NCBI RefSeq assembly: GCF_036345175.1
Contig: NZ_CP107780.1
Span: 3,720,001 to 3,784,000, forward strand
Direction of reading: 5' to 3'
DNA: 64,000 nucleotides
Origin: Streptomyces sp. NBC_00576
GTDB taxonomy: Bacteria > Actinomycetota > Actinomycetes > Streptomycetales > Streptomycetaceae
The position numbers and the translations under genes were made by a program. Each line of letters opens with the position of its first letter. Positions within the stretch are counted from its first letter, which is position 1. The notes under the pieces are model-generated. The model ran no database searches and was not told where the DNA came from. It saw only the letters and a program-made list of their open reading frames with translations. This document shows, piece by piece, positions 19,290 to 28,532 of the stretch.

Positions 19290-19322
19290 ATGGCCGCGGC
19301 TTCCGAGCCGCGGCCATTTTTT
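19290..19322 (+). terminator. intrinsic terminator after hemolysin III
   Basis: A perfect 12-bp stem (ATGGCCGCGGCT with AGCCGCGGCCAT) with a TCCG loop, followed by TTTTTT at 19317-19322. This is a textbook rho-independent terminator, unusually clear for a high-GC genome. Confidence 0.9.
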
Positions 19323-19344
19323 GCGTACCGACGCCCACATTCGA

Positions 19345-19375
19345 TTGACAGTAACAACCTTTTGGGAGTTACTCT
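19345..19375 (+). promoter_or_regulatory. MFS promoter with overlapping inverted-repeat operator
   Basis: A consensus -35 TTGACA (19345-19350) and a -10-like TACTCT (19370-19375) have a 19-bp spacer. The perfect inverted repeat AGTAAC-N12-GTTACT (19350-19373) spans the promoter. Transcription would start at or next to ATG 19382, implying a leaderless mRNA. The TetR gene downstream is the likely repressor. Confidence 0.65.
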
Positions 19376-19381
19376 CATTTC

Positions 19382-20944
19382 ATGGCTACTGTCACTGGTG
19401 CGGACACCGGTACGCACACCACCCCACCCCTCGATCCCCGCCGCTGGTGGGCCCTGGGCGCCCTGGTCGCGAGCATGCTCGTCCTCGGCTTCGACATGAC
19501 GATCCTCAACGTCGCGCTGCCCACGATGGCCGAGCAGCTCGGCGCGTCCACCGGCGAGCAGCAATGGATGGCGGACGCCTACATCGTCGTGTTCGCGGCG
19601 CTGATGCTCCCCGCCGGCCTCCTCGGCGACCGCTTCGGGCGGCGCCGGATGCTGATCGCCGGGCTGTGCGTCTTCCTCGCCGGGTCTCTGGTCGGGGCGC
19701 TGGCCGGTGACGTGAACTGGATCGTCGCGGCCCGCGCGCTCATGGGCATCGGCGCGGCCCTGGTCATGCCCCTGGCCCTCTCCGTCCTGCCCTCGCTCTT
19801 CCCGCCCCACGAGCGCACCAAGGCCGTCGGTGTCATCTCGGCCGGCTCCGCTCTCGGGATGCCGCTGGGCCCGATCATCGGCGGCTGGCTGCTCAACCAC
19901 TTCTGGTGGGGCTCGGTCTTCCTGATCAACGTCCCGATGGTCGCCATCGGCATCACGGCCTGCGTGTTCCTGCTCCCCGAGACCAGCGACCCGGCCTCCC
20001 CCAGGGTGGACGTGGTCTCGACGGCGCTCACGGCGACGGGCCTGGGCGCGCTCATCTACGCGATCATCGAAGCCCCCACCCGGGGCTGGACCGACCCGCT
20101 GGTTCTCACCCTGTTCGCCGCCGCGGCCGTACTCCTCGCGGCCCTCGTCCTGCGTGAACGCCGCGCCGCCCGCCCCATGCTCGACATGACGCTGCTCTCC
20201 CACCGGGGCTTCCTGCTGAACACGGTCACGGCGACGCTGGTGATGTTCGTCCTGTCCGGCCTGATGTTCGTGCTGCCGCCGTATCTCCAGGCGGTACTGG
20301 GCAGCGACGCCCTGGGCACGGGTGTACGGCTGCTGCCGCTGATGGCCGGTCTGACGGTGGCCGCGCGGGCGGCGCAGCCCGTGGTCGCCCGGTTCGGCTC
20401 CCGGGCGACGGTGACCGCCGGCCTGGTGATCCTGGCCTTCGCGGCGATCCTGGGCAGCCGTACGACGGTCGACGCGGGCTACGGCTACACGGCCCTGTGG
20501 CTGACCGTCGCCGGCGTCGGCTTCGGCCTCGCCGTCGTCCCGGCGATGGACGGCGCCCTGGCCGCGCTGCCCGCCGACCGCGCGGGCAGCGGCTCGGGGC
20601 TGCTGATGACGCTGCGCCAGGTCGGCGGCGCGATCGGCATCGCGCTGCTGGGCAGCCTGCTGGCGAGCACGTTCCGCGACCGCCTCGACGTCACGGGCCT
20701 GCCCGCCGGCCTCAAGGACACGGCCGGCGACTCGGTGGTGGCGGCCCACCTGATCGCGGAGCGGACGGAATCGGCGCAGCTGCTGACCTCCGCGAACAGT
20801 GCGTACGTCCACGGCATGGGCGTCGTCCTGCTGGTGAGCGGAGTGGCCGCTCTGGTCGCGGCACTGCTGGCCGCCGCGTTCCTCCCCAACACCCCGGCCG
20901 CCACCCCGGAAATAGCCACTGCCCAACCCGATGGCCGACAATGA
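19382..20944 (+). CDS. MFS drug exporter, DHA2 (14-TM) family
   Basis: A 520-aa major-facilitator protein with 14 predicted membrane segments. It has the DHA2 features LDxTxxNVALP (here GFDMTILNVALPTM), motif A GLLGDRFGRRRM, and the motif C-like GSALGMPLGPIIGGWLL near residue 160. Proton-driven efflux of a toxic compound is expected; the substrate is unknown. ATG 19382 directly follows the promoter and operator. The TetR gene begins inside its 3' end (14-base overlap), forming an exporter-regulator operon with probable autoregulation. Confidence 0.92.
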   Translation: MATVTGADTGTHTTPPLDPRRWWALGALVASMLVLGFDMTILNVALPTMAEQLGASTGEQQWMADAYIVVFAALMLPAGLLGDRFGRRRMLIAGLCVFLAGSLVGALAGDVNWIVAARALMGIGAALVMPLALSVLPSLFPPHERTKAVGVISAGSALGMPLGPIIGGWLLNHFWWGSVFLINVPMVAIGITACVFLLPETSDPASPRVDVVSTALTATGLGALIYAIIEAPTRGWTDPLVLTLFAAAAVLLAALVLRERRAARPMLDMTLLSHRGFLLNTVTATLVMFVLSGLMFVLPPYLQAVLGSDALGTGVRLLPLMAGLTVAARAAQPVVARFGSRATVTAGLVILAFAAILGSRTTVDAGYGYTALWLTVAGVGFGLAVVPAMDGALAALPADRAGSGSGLLMTLRQVGGAIGIALLGSLLASTFRDRLDVTGLPAGLKDTAGDSVVAAHLIAERTESAQLLTSANSAYVHGMGVVLLVSGVAALVAALLAAAFLPNTPAATPEIATAQPDGRQ

Positions 20945-21572
20945 GCGCATGACGGCCGCACGCACCTCTCCCCTCGCCGACCGCCCCCAGCTGGGCCTGC
21001 GTGAGCGGAAGAAGATCAAGACCCGGATGGCGATCCGTGCCGCGACGTACGAACTGATCGAGGACCAGGGGTACGACGCCACGACCATCGAGCAGATCGC
21101 CGAGCGCGCCGAGGTGTCGCAGTCCACGGTCTTCCGCTACTTCCCCACCAAGGAGGACATCGTGCTCACCGACGAGTACGACTCCGTGATGGAGGAGGAA
21201 CTGCGCGCCCGCCCGGCGGACGAACCGTGGCTCGACTCCCTGCGGTACATCCTGAAGAAGGCGGTCGGCGTCAGCAGGGTCGAGGAGCCCGAGGTGACCC
21301 GGCTGCGCAGCCGTCTGATGCTGGAGGTCCCGGCGGTCCGCTCCCGCATGATCGAGAGCATGTCCGAAACCGGCCGCCTCCTCTGCCGCGTCATCGCGGA
21401 ACGCACCGGCCGCGACCCCGCCGACCTGGAGGTCCGCGTCTACGCCATGTCCCTGATCGGCGGCCTGTCGGAGGTCACCGTCTACTGGGCGCAGAACGAC
21501 TTCAAGGACAACCTGGCCGACCTGGTGGACCGCACGGTGAACGTCTTCGAACACGGGCTCCCAACGCTCTGA
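20931..21572 (+). CDS. TetR-family repressor of the MFS exporter
   Basis: A 213-aa TetR regulator. The N-terminal HTH spans about residues 28-75 (TRMAIRAATYELIEDQGYDATTIEQIAERAEVSQSTVFRYFPTKEDIV), followed by a helical ligand-binding domain (MSETGRLLCRVIAERTGRDPADLEVRVYAMSLIGG). The start at ATG 20931 overlaps the exporter gene by 14 bases; ATG 20949 is an alternative. Overlap and co-direction suggest it controls the operon through the inverted repeat at 19350-19373. Confidence 0.92.
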   Translation: MADNERMTAARTSPLADRPQLGLRERKKIKTRMAIRAATYELIEDQGYDATTIEQIAERAEVSQSTVFRYFPTKEDIVLTDEYDSVMEEELRARPADEPWLDSLRYILKKAVGVSRVEEPEVTRLRSRLMLEVPAVRSRMIESMSETGRLLCRVIAERTGRDPADLEVRVYAMSLIGGLSEVTVYWAQNDFKDNLADLVDRTVNVFEHGLPTL

Positions 21573-21681
21573 CCTGCACCGATTCTTCCCCGCCCACCCG
21601 CACCCTCTCAGCGCCGGCCCGCGTTTCCAGCCCGTCCGGCGGGGGCGAAACACCGCAAGGACGCGGACACGCCTGCCGGCC

Positions 21682-21728
21682 GCCGCCCAGGCCGGATTCA
21701 GGCCGCCCAGGCCGGATTCAGCCGCCCA
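21682..21728. repeat. 20-bp tandem duplication at end of DUF255 gene
   Basis: GCCGCCCAGGCCGGATTCAG occurs twice in tandem (21682-21701, 21702-21721), followed by a partial GCCGCCCA. The array overlaps the last codons and stop of the minus-strand gene, so slippage may have moved or duplicated its end. Confidence 0.8.
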
Positions 21729-23751
21729 ACGCGATACGCAACCCCTCCGGATCGGTCGTCGGCGCGTCACAGGTGAAGTGACGGCAGACGTACGCGGTCG
21801 CCTCACCGCCGACGAGAATCCGCCCGGCGAGCAACGGCAACTCGTCACTGTCCGCGACCCCCACCGCGACGACAGCCCCCGGAGCGGTGCCCAGAAGTGC
21901 CGTACGGTGCAGAGCCGTTGTGGCCGGATCAGCAAGCGAAGGCCCGACCACGGCAACCTCACGCGGCCCGTCGAGCAGCGCCTCGGCCACAGCGAGCCCC
22001 CACCCGATGAACCGCGGCACACGCGGCCCGAGCGCCTTCACCACCCCCAACGCCCGCTCGGCAGCGGCCCGATGAGGCTCGGCACCGGTCTGGGCGGCGT
22101 AACCGAGCAGCGCCCCGGCCGCCGCGCTCCACCCGGAGGGCACCGCGTTGTCGGTCGGATCCTGAGGCCGCCGGATGAGCTGCTCGGCATCACTGGCGGT
22201 GTCGTACAGAGCACCCGACTCCGCATCGACGAACCGCGCGAGCACATGGTCGAGCAGGAACCCGGCGAACTCCAGCCACACCCCCTCCCCCGTCACGGAG
22301 GCAAGCGCGAGGAACCCCTCGGCGACATCCGCGTAGTCCTCCAACACCCCGGAGTTCGCCCCGACCTGCCCGTCCTTGCTGGTACGGGCGAGCTGGGCCC
22401 GGTCGTCCAGATGAACCCGTACGAGGAGATCTGCGGCGGCCAGCGCGGCGTCCACGAGATCGGGCCGCTCGAAGTAGGCGCCGGCCTCGGCGAGCGCGGC
22501 GACAGCGAGCCCGTTCCAGGCGGCGACCACCTTGTCGTCACGCCCCGGAGCGGGCCGCTCGCGACGGGCGTCGAGCAACCGCGCCTTGATGGACTCGACC
22601 TTATCGGCGTCGAACACGCCCTCGCGCTGCGGAAGTTGGAGAACCGAGGCCCCCTCCTCGAAGGTGCCGTCCGCCGTCACCCCGAAGTAGTGCGCGGCAA
22701 GCTCCGCATCCTCGGCGCCGAGCACCTCGGCGAGCTGGGCCGGCGTCCACACGTAATAGGCGCCCTCGACATGCCTGCCCGTCCCGTCATCGCTGTCGGC
22801 GTCGAGCGCGGACGCGAACCCCCCTTCGTTCGTACGGAGTTCGCGCACCATGAAGTCGGCGGTCTCCAGAGCGACGCGCCGGGCGAGCTCGGAGCCGGTG
22901 GCACGCCAGAGGTGGGCGTACACGCGACACAAAAGTGCATTGTCATACAACATCTTCTCGAAATGGGGCACAACCCACTCCCGGTCGACGGAGTACCTGG
23001 CGAAGCCGCCGCCGAGCTGGTCGTAGATCCCGCCCCGGGCCATGCGCTCACAGGTGTCCTGGGCCATCTGCAACGCCCCCTCGGCGCCCGTACGGGCGCC
23101 GTGCCGCAACAGGAACTCCAGGACCATGGACGGCGGGAACTTCGGGGCACCACCAAATCCCCCGCGCTGGGCGTCGTACTCCCGGGTGAGCCCGAGCAGC
23201 GCCCGCGCCTGCTCCTCCTCGCCGGGCGCCTCGGTGCCGCCGTACTGGACCTCCCGCTCGGCGAGATCCCGCGTGATCTTCCCGGCGACCTCGGCGACCT
23301 CGTCCCGCCGGTCGGCCCAGGCGGCACGGACTCCCTCCAGCACCTGCTGGAAGGAGGGCATGCCGCTGCGCGGCTCGGGCGGGAAGTAGGTGCCGAAGTA
23401 GAAGGGTTCGGCGTCGGGCGTGAGGAACACCGTCATGGGCCAGCCGCCCTGGCCGGTCGCCGCCTGGACGGCCTCCATGTAGACGGCGTCGACGTCGGGA
23501 CGCTCCTCGCGGTCGACCTTGATGTTCACGAAGTGCTCGTTCATGAAGGCGGCGACTGCTTCGTCCTCGAAGCTCTCACGAGCTAGGACGTGGCACCAAT
23601 GGCAACTCGAGTACCCGACGCTCAGGTGGACAGCAACCCCTCGCTGTCGTGCCGCCACGAAGGCCTCTTCCGACCAGGGCCACCAGTCGACCGGATTGTC
23701 GGCGTGCTGGAGGAGATAGGGGGACGTCTCATGGGCCAGTCGGTTCGCCAT
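21718..23751 (-). CDS. DUF255 thioredoxin-domain protein (YyaL/SSP411-like)
   Basis: A 677-aa protein. An N-terminal thioredoxin-like DUF255 domain (residues about 1-160: LAHETSPYLLQHADNPVDW, then a CxxC in GYSSCHWCHVL) precedes an alpha/alpha-barrel region resembling N-acyl-glucosamine epimerases (GGIYDQLGGGFARYSVDREWVVPHFEKMLYDN, GRDDKVVAAWNGLAVAAL). The family is widely conserved with unclear function. I chose ATG 23751 (MANRLAHE) because AGGA lies 8 bases upstream; an ATG at 23760 abuts that same sequence too closely. Cytoplasmic. Confidence 0.9.
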   Translation of the reverse strand: MANRLAHETSPYLLQHADNPVDWWPWSEEAFVAARQRGVAVHLSVGYSSCHWCHVLARESFEDEAVAAFMNEHFVNIKVDREERPDVDAVYMEAVQAATGQGGWPMTVFLTPDAEPFYFGTYFPPEPRSGMPSFQQVLEGVRAAWADRRDEVAEVAGKITRDLAEREVQYGGTEAPGEEEQARALLGLTREYDAQRGGFGGAPKFPPSMVLEFLLRHGARTGAEGALQMAQDTCERMARGGIYDQLGGGFARYSVDREWVVPHFEKMLYDNALLCRVYAHLWRATGSELARRVALETADFMVRELRTNEGGFASALDADSDDGTGRHVEGAYYVWTPAQLAEVLGAEDAELAAHYFGVTADGTFEEGASVLQLPQREGVFDADKVESIKARLLDARRERPAPGRDDKVVAAWNGLAVAALAEAGAYFERPDLVDAALAAADLLVRVHLDDRAQLARTSKDGQVGANSGVLEDYADVAEGFLALASVTGEGVWLEFAGFLLDHVLARFVDAESGALYDTASDAEQLIRRPQDPTDNAVPSGWSAAAGALLGYAAQTGAEPHRAAAERALGVVKALGPRVPRFIGWGLAVAEALLDGPREVAVVGPSLADPATTALHRTALLGTAPGAVVAVGVADSDELPLLAGRILVGGEATAYVCRHFTCDAPTTDPEGLRIALGG

Positions 23752-23836
23752 GGGGTCCATCCTGCCGGACAGGCCCGGCCAACCGTAGGACGGCCACCTC
23801 TCATACGGTCACGCCCACCGATACCACCCGATCCGC

Positions 23837-25126
23837 TCAGCGCCGGACGGGCTCCAGCCTCGCGTAGTCCCACTCGCGGTTTCCCTTCGCACCAGGTCGG
23901 ACGATGCAATGGGTGAAGACGGACGCGATAGCTCGTCGCTTCTCCTCGAGGCCCATCTCGCCGGACTGCCAGCGTTGTCGCACAGACTCCGGCAGCCTCA
24001 CATGCTCTGTAGCTTCGGGAAACAGCAGGTGTTCCAGGCTCTCGTCGGCCAACGGCCCGCTGATGGCACATCGCCCGCAGCTACGGCAGGCATAGACGTA
24101 GGGACTCCGCTTGCTTCTCCCTTTCTGGGCGCACATCGCACCACAGCACATCGTGCCGTCGGGGCGCTCCACCCCACAACGGAGAAAGCCAGTGGCGAGG
24201 CGACTGGGGGCAGGCTTTCTCATGTCGGTGAGTCTCGGAGCACCGCTGCCCCTGTGCAGGTAGAGACTGCCGGGCGAAAACGTCCCGCATACCGCTTGCC
24301 ACTGATCTGGAGCCACGATGGGTTCCCACTGGCCCAGCACTGGCTGCCGCGTCTCCGGCACCAGCAGCAGCTCGCCCCTGTTCGCCCGGTAGCCGCACAC
24401 GCGAGGTGCGGTAATGATCTGCGTGACGGTCTGAGCGTTGGGTCTGCCGCCACGGGTGCCAGTAACTCCGAGATCACACCAGTCACGCGCGATGGCCCGG
24501 ATCGCCTTCCCCTTGATGCGGTCCGTGATCGCCTGCTCAACGAGTAGCGCCTCATCCGGGTGAAGGGTGATCCTGTCCTCTCGCCAGCCGAACGGACGCG
24601 GCCCACTGTGCGGCACCCCCTCGACGGCGCGCGCCCAGTGCCAGTCCGTCAGCCGCCTGCTCCGGATTCGCGTTTCCGTGATCGCCTCGTTCAGCGATCG
24701 CACGGCCTGCATCAACCCATCCTGCGAGTAGGGATCTCGGACGCCCTCCGCATCGACGTAAACGCGTCCCGGCCGACAGGTCAGTGCCTCGAAGAACCGT
24801 GCAAGATCCTCTGCCCGGCGATACAGCCGGTCGTCCGCGACGCAGACGACCCCTTCGATCAGCTGTCCGCTGTCGGTGTGCCCACGCACCAGGTCGGCGA
24901 CCAGACGGTTGAATTCAGGCCGCACCACCCCCGCCTTGGACGCGCTGATGCCGTTATCGCTGTAGGCCTCGACCACCGTGCAGCCATGTTCTTGCGCGGT
25001 CCGCTCATTGATGCGCAACTGATGGCGCACGCCGTGCCCGTCACGTCGGCGGATGTCCTCGGACGTCCGCGCATAGGAAACAACTGGAATCAGTCCGGCC
25101 TGTCCACCTTCGGCACGCTTGTCCAC
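23837..25126 (-). CDS. serine recombinase with zinc-ribbon (orphan)
   Basis: A 429-aa large-serine-recombinase-type protein. The catalytic domain has the nucleophile Ser in VVSYARTSED near residue 18 and the Arg cluster VCVADDRLYRRAEDLARFF. A recombinase domain follows (RPFGWREDRITLHPDEALLV ... IARDWCDLGVTGTRGGRPN), then a zinc ribbon with four Cys pairs (CGVERPDGTMCCG ... YACRSCGRC). A GTG start at 25126 follows GGGGG. It is shorter than phage integrases (usually 450-600 aa) but looks intact. No phage or ICE genes flank it; the neighbours are chromosomal. Possibly the last remnant of an integrated element, or a solitary transposase-like recombinase. Confidence 0.87.
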   Translation of the reverse strand: MDKRAEGGQAGLIPVVSYARTSEDIRRRDGHGVRHQLRINERTAQEHGCTVVEAYSDNGISASKAGVVRPEFNRLVADLVRGHTDSGQLIEGVVCVADDRLYRRAEDLARFFEALTCRPGRVYVDAEGVRDPYSQDGLMQAVRSLNEAITETRIRSRRLTDWHWARAVEGVPHSGPRPFGWREDRITLHPDEALLVEQAITDRIKGKAIRAIARDWCDLGVTGTRGGRPNAQTVTQIITAPRVCGYRANRGELLLVPETRQPVLGQWEPIVAPDQWQAVCGTFSPGSLYLHRGSGAPRLTDMRKPAPSRLATGFLRCGVERPDGTMCCGAMCAQKGRSKRSPYVYACRSCGRCAISGPLADESLEHLLFPEATEHVRLPESVRQRWQSGEMGLEEKRRAIASVFTHCIVRPGAKGNREWDYARLEPVRR

Positions 25127-25282
25127 AACACCCCCGGATCGACAATGATCTCGACATACGGATGAACGAGCGAGTCACTCGAACGTCACGGAACCGGCTC
25201 CACTGATCGACAGCCCTCTCGCGCTCTTGCCTTCCGCGACGGACACTCATAGGCAAAGCAGGTGACGTCAGAGGGGGACACC

Positions 25283-28200
25283 ATGCGGGACAGCCACCGG
25301 GCGGAAGCCGAGCGGCTGTTGGGCCGGGCCGTGGAAGAAGAGGTGCGGCGGTCCGGGGGGCGTACCGACGGGGGTGTGCTGCTCACTCGGGCGCGCGGGG
25401 CGCTGGACACCATGGCGCAGTCGTCCGCGGCGGAGTACGAGGCGTACACGCGGGCGCTCGACGAAGCGAAGGCCGGGCAGCTCACCTTCGGGCAGCGCTA
25501 CGCCCGGGAGGGCGCCGGAACTCCCTTGCTGGTGGCTGCTGTTGCCGCGCTCGCTGCGGGCATCGCCGACGTGGCGCTCGGCACCGGTACGGGTACCGCC
25601 GTGGGCGCGGCGCTGACCGTGGGCGTGGTGGGCGCCGCCGCGACCGTCCTCAAGGTGACCGCCGCCCATCTGCCGGCCGCCCACCATCGCGCCGGTGCGG
25701 TGAGCCAGCCCGGCGGTCCCGAGCAGCTTCGGCTGACGTGGCTGACGGCGCTTGAGGTACGCGGTATCCGGCCGTTCCTCGACCAGCAGCGGGTGCTCAG
25801 CGCGTCCACCGGGCCGACGAAGCCGGGGCCGAGGCTGCGCGGCAGCGACAAGAGCGCGGCGGCCCGCAGCCGCAGCCTTCTTGAGCAGTCGTTCGCCCAA
25901 CTCCCGGATCCGGAAGAGCCGTTCGCGGGCCGGCGGCAGGAACTGGCCCGTATCCGGCAGTGGGTGCACGCGGCCCGGGCGAGTACGGAGACCCGGCCCA
26001 CCGTGGTCGTCCTGCACGGCGCGCCCGGCAGTGGCCGCAGCGCGCTCGCGATCCACGCGGCGCACGATCTGCGGGACCAGTTCCGGGGTGCCTGCGTGGT
26101 GGATCTGCGCGGCGACAGCCCAGGGGAGCCGCCGCTGCCCACCCGCGACGCCCTGCTGCACCTGCTGAACCGGCTCGGCGCCTCCCGCGAGCAACTGCTC
26201 TTCCGTGAGCGTTCGTCACCGGACCAGCAGGTCAGAAGGCTGAGCGAGCTGTACAACCAGCACCTCACCAGTGTCCCGGTGACCATCGTCCTGAATGACG
26301 CCCAGGACCCCGAGCAGGTCCGCACGCTCATCCCGGAGCGCTCCGACAGCCTCGTCGTCGTCACCGCCCGGGAGCCCCTCGATCTTCCGGCCGACCTGCC
26401 TTTCTGGGTTCATCAACTGCCCGTCGAGGCATTGGACCCGGCGGGCGCGGAGGAACTGCTGGGCGCGTCCGCGCAAGCCGAGCCGGGACCCTACGACTCC
26501 CAATCCGCCGACCGGATACGGGAGTTGTGCGGCGGGCTGCCGCTGGCGCTGCGCATCGCGGGTTCGTCGCTGGGCCCCCGAAGCCAGCGCCAACTGGCCA
26601 CGGATCTGGGCGCGTACGGCCCGGTGGAGCCGGTGGAGCGGGTGCTGTGGCTGCGCTACACCGACCTGTCGGAACCTGCCCGGCGGCTGCTGCGCAGGCT
26701 GGCGCTGGCCGGGCGGGCCTCGCTCGGCGCCGCGGCGGCCGCGGCCCTCCTGGCCACTGACCGGACGGAGGCGACCCGTCAGCTGGACGCGCTCGCCCGC
26801 GCCGGCCTGATCGACCACGTCCGGGGCAGCCGTTACCGCCTGCACGACCTGGTCCGCGCCTTCGCGCAGGCCCGCCTCCTCGACGAGGAGGAAGCGGCGG
26901 AGCTCACGGCCGCACAGGAACGTCTGATCGTGAGCTACGGAGAGCTGGCCGACTCGGTGCTGCGCCTGGTCGACGGCAACATGTCGACCCGCTCGGACCG
27001 CTTCAGCCCGCACGGTTTCACCTCCCTCGACGAGGCGCTGCGCTGGCTGGACGACGAGTCGAGCTTCATCACGGCGACCCTGCGGTACGCGGAGGGCGTC
27101 AACCAGGCCGCGGTACTCAACCTGTTGGGCGCCCTGTGCGACTACTGCCTGCTGCGCGGCGACCTCTACCGGCTCGGCGAGATCAGTGAGCTCGCGGAGT
27201 CCGTGGACCAGGGTCTGCTGGTGCGCTCGGTGCAGTGGCGTACGGGTATCGCGGCCCGTCAGCTGGGCGAGCTGGACAAGGCGCGCACGACGCTCACTTC
27301 GGTCGTCGAGCTGTACATGGAGGCCCATCACGACGCGGGCGCCGCCCGGGCGCTGTGCTCGCTCGGCATCACGCTGCACCACCAGGGCAATCTGGTCGAG
27401 GCGGCTGCGAAGCTCCAGGAGGCCCTGGATCTCCAGCAGGCCCCCGAACTGGCGACCGACCGCGCCTGGACGATGCACGCCCTCGCCGCCGTCGAACGCG
27501 ACCGCTCCCGCCTCGCCGAGGCGTGGGACCTGCTGACCCGTTCCCTGGTCCTGCACCGGGAGGGCGAGTCGATCCACGGCGAGGCGTGGGCCCACTTCCA
27601 GCTCGGCCAACTGGGCCTGCGGATGGGCGACGTACCGCGCGCCGAGTCCGAACTGCGCACGGCCCTCGAGCTGTACGGCCGTACGCGCGACGCCCGTGGC
27701 GAGGCCTGGGCCCTGACCCAGCTGGCCCGGGCGCGGCTGGTCGCCGGGGACGCGTCGGCGGCGGTGGACGGGCTGCGCCGGGCGGCGGCGGTCCACCGGG
27801 ACAACGAGGACGCGCGCGGCGAGGCGTGGTCGGTCTACTACCTGGGCCAGTCCCTGGAGGAGACGGGCAACCTGGATCTCGCGGTCCGCGAGCTGGAACG
27901 TTCCCGCACCATGTTCTCCCGTATCCGGGACGTCTACGGCCTGGCCTGCGCCCGCCATCACTCGGCCCGCGTCACCCGCGACCAGCGGGCCGTCCAGACA
28001 GGCTCACTGCGCAACTCGGGGTTCGCCCGCCAGCTCCTGGTGGACGCCCGCGCCGACTTCCAGCGCATCGGGGTGGCCCACGGCGAGGCCTGGACCTGCC
28101 TGGAGCTGGCGGTGGTCGACGCGGGAAACGCCCGTACCCAGCAGGCGCTGGCCCTGTGCGACGAGGCGATCGGCCTGTTCACCTCGTACGGCGACCGGCG

Positions 28201-28489
28201 CGGCGAGGACTGGGCGCGCTTCCTGCGCTGCACCCTCCTGCCGTACGCGGCCCCCGGCGGCGTCGACATCGGCACGGCGGTGGCCCAGGAGGAGCTGACG
28301 CAGCTCTCCCGCGCCCGCCACCCCTCGCGCGACGAGAAACTCGACGACTATGCCGAGGCCTACCAGCTCCTCCTGGAGCGCGGCGTTTCCCTGGAGTCGG
28401 GCTGGCAGGCATGGCGGCTGGGCATGATCCCCAACCGGCACGCCCGGGAGGTCATGGGGGTACCGGTGGCGGCGGCCGGCCGGCGGTAG
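25283..28489 (+). CDS. STAND (NB-ARC-like) ATPase with TPR array and membrane hairpin
   Basis: A 1068-aa multidomain protein. Residues about 75-135 form a hydrophobic hairpin (LLVAAVAALAAGIADVALGTG, VGAALTVGVVGAAATVL). An NTPase follows, with P-loop LHGAPGSGRSALAIHA near 245, Walker-B-like TIVLNDAQD and a GLPLAL motif near 420. The C-terminal half is a TPR array (repeats such as GEAWAHFQLGQLGLRMGDVPRAESELRTALELY). I chose ATG 25283 over GTG 25262 because AGAGGGGG lies 5 bases upstream. This is the AfsR-like architecture without a DNA-binding domain; membrane anchoring is unusual. The role is unknown; signal transduction or defence is plausible. Confidence 0.88.
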   Translation: MRDSHRAEAERLLGRAVEEEVRRSGGRTDGGVLLTRARGALDTMAQSSAAEYEAYTRALDEAKAGQLTFGQRYAREGAGTPLLVAAVAALAAGIADVALGTGTGTAVGAALTVGVVGAAATVLKVTAAHLPAAHHRAGAVSQPGGPEQLRLTWLTALEVRGIRPFLDQQRVLSASTGPTKPGPRLRGSDKSAAARSRSLLEQSFAQLPDPEEPFAGRRQELARIRQWVHAARASTETRPTVVVLHGAPGSGRSALAIHAAHDLRDQFRGACVVDLRGDSPGEPPLPTRDALLHLLNRLGASREQLLFRERSSPDQQVRRLSELYNQHLTSVPVTIVLNDAQDPEQVRTLIPERSDSLVVVTAREPLDLPADLPFWVHQLPVEALDPAGAEELLGASAQAEPGPYDSQSADRIRELCGGLPLALRIAGSSLGPRSQRQLATDLGAYGPVEPVERVLWLRYTDLSEPARRLLRRLALAGRASLGAAAAAALLATDRTEATRQLDALARAGLIDHVRGSRYRLHDLVRAFAQARLLDEEEAAELTAAQERLIVSYGELADSVLRLVDGNMSTRSDRFSPHGFTSLDEALRWLDDESSFITATLRYAEGVNQAAVLNLLGALCDYCLLRGDLYRLGEISELAESVDQGLLVRSVQWRTGIAARQLGELDKARTTLTSVVELYMEAHHDAGAARALCSLGITLHHQGNLVEAAAKLQEALDLQQAPELATDRAWTMHALAAVERDRSRLAEAWDLLTRSLVLHREGESIHGEAWAHFQLGQLGLRMGDVPRAESELRTALELYGRTRDARGEAWALTQLARARLVAGDASAAVDGLRRAAAVHRDNEDARGEAWSVYYLGQSLEETGNLDLAVRELERSRTMFSRIRDVYGLACARHHSARVTRDQRAVQTGSLRNSGFARQLLVDARADFQRIGVAHGEAWTCLELAVVDAGNARTQQALALCDEAIGLFTSYGDRRGEDWARFLRCTLLPYAAPGGVDIGTAVAQEELTQLSRARHPSRDEKLDDYAEAYQLLLERGVSLESGWQAWRLGMIPNRHAREVMGVPVAAAGRR

Positions 28490-28504
28490 GGCGGGAGGTG
28501 CGGA

Positions 28505-28527
28505 CACCGGGTGCCGGGCACCCGGTG
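28505..28527. terminator. bidirectional hairpin between convergent genes
   Basis: Perfect 10-bp stem CACCGGGTGC/GCACCCGGTG with a CGG loop, located between the STAND gene and the small membrane protein. No T-tract; termination is inferred from position. Confidence 0.65.
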
Positions 28528-28532
28528 CGGCC

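Noticed and set aside
26216..27961. 581-codon minus-strand frame inside the STAND gene
   Set aside because: It is a codon-bias shadow of the TPR region, with Arg/Gln/Val-rich product and no motif. The sense frame has clear NTPase and TPR sequence.
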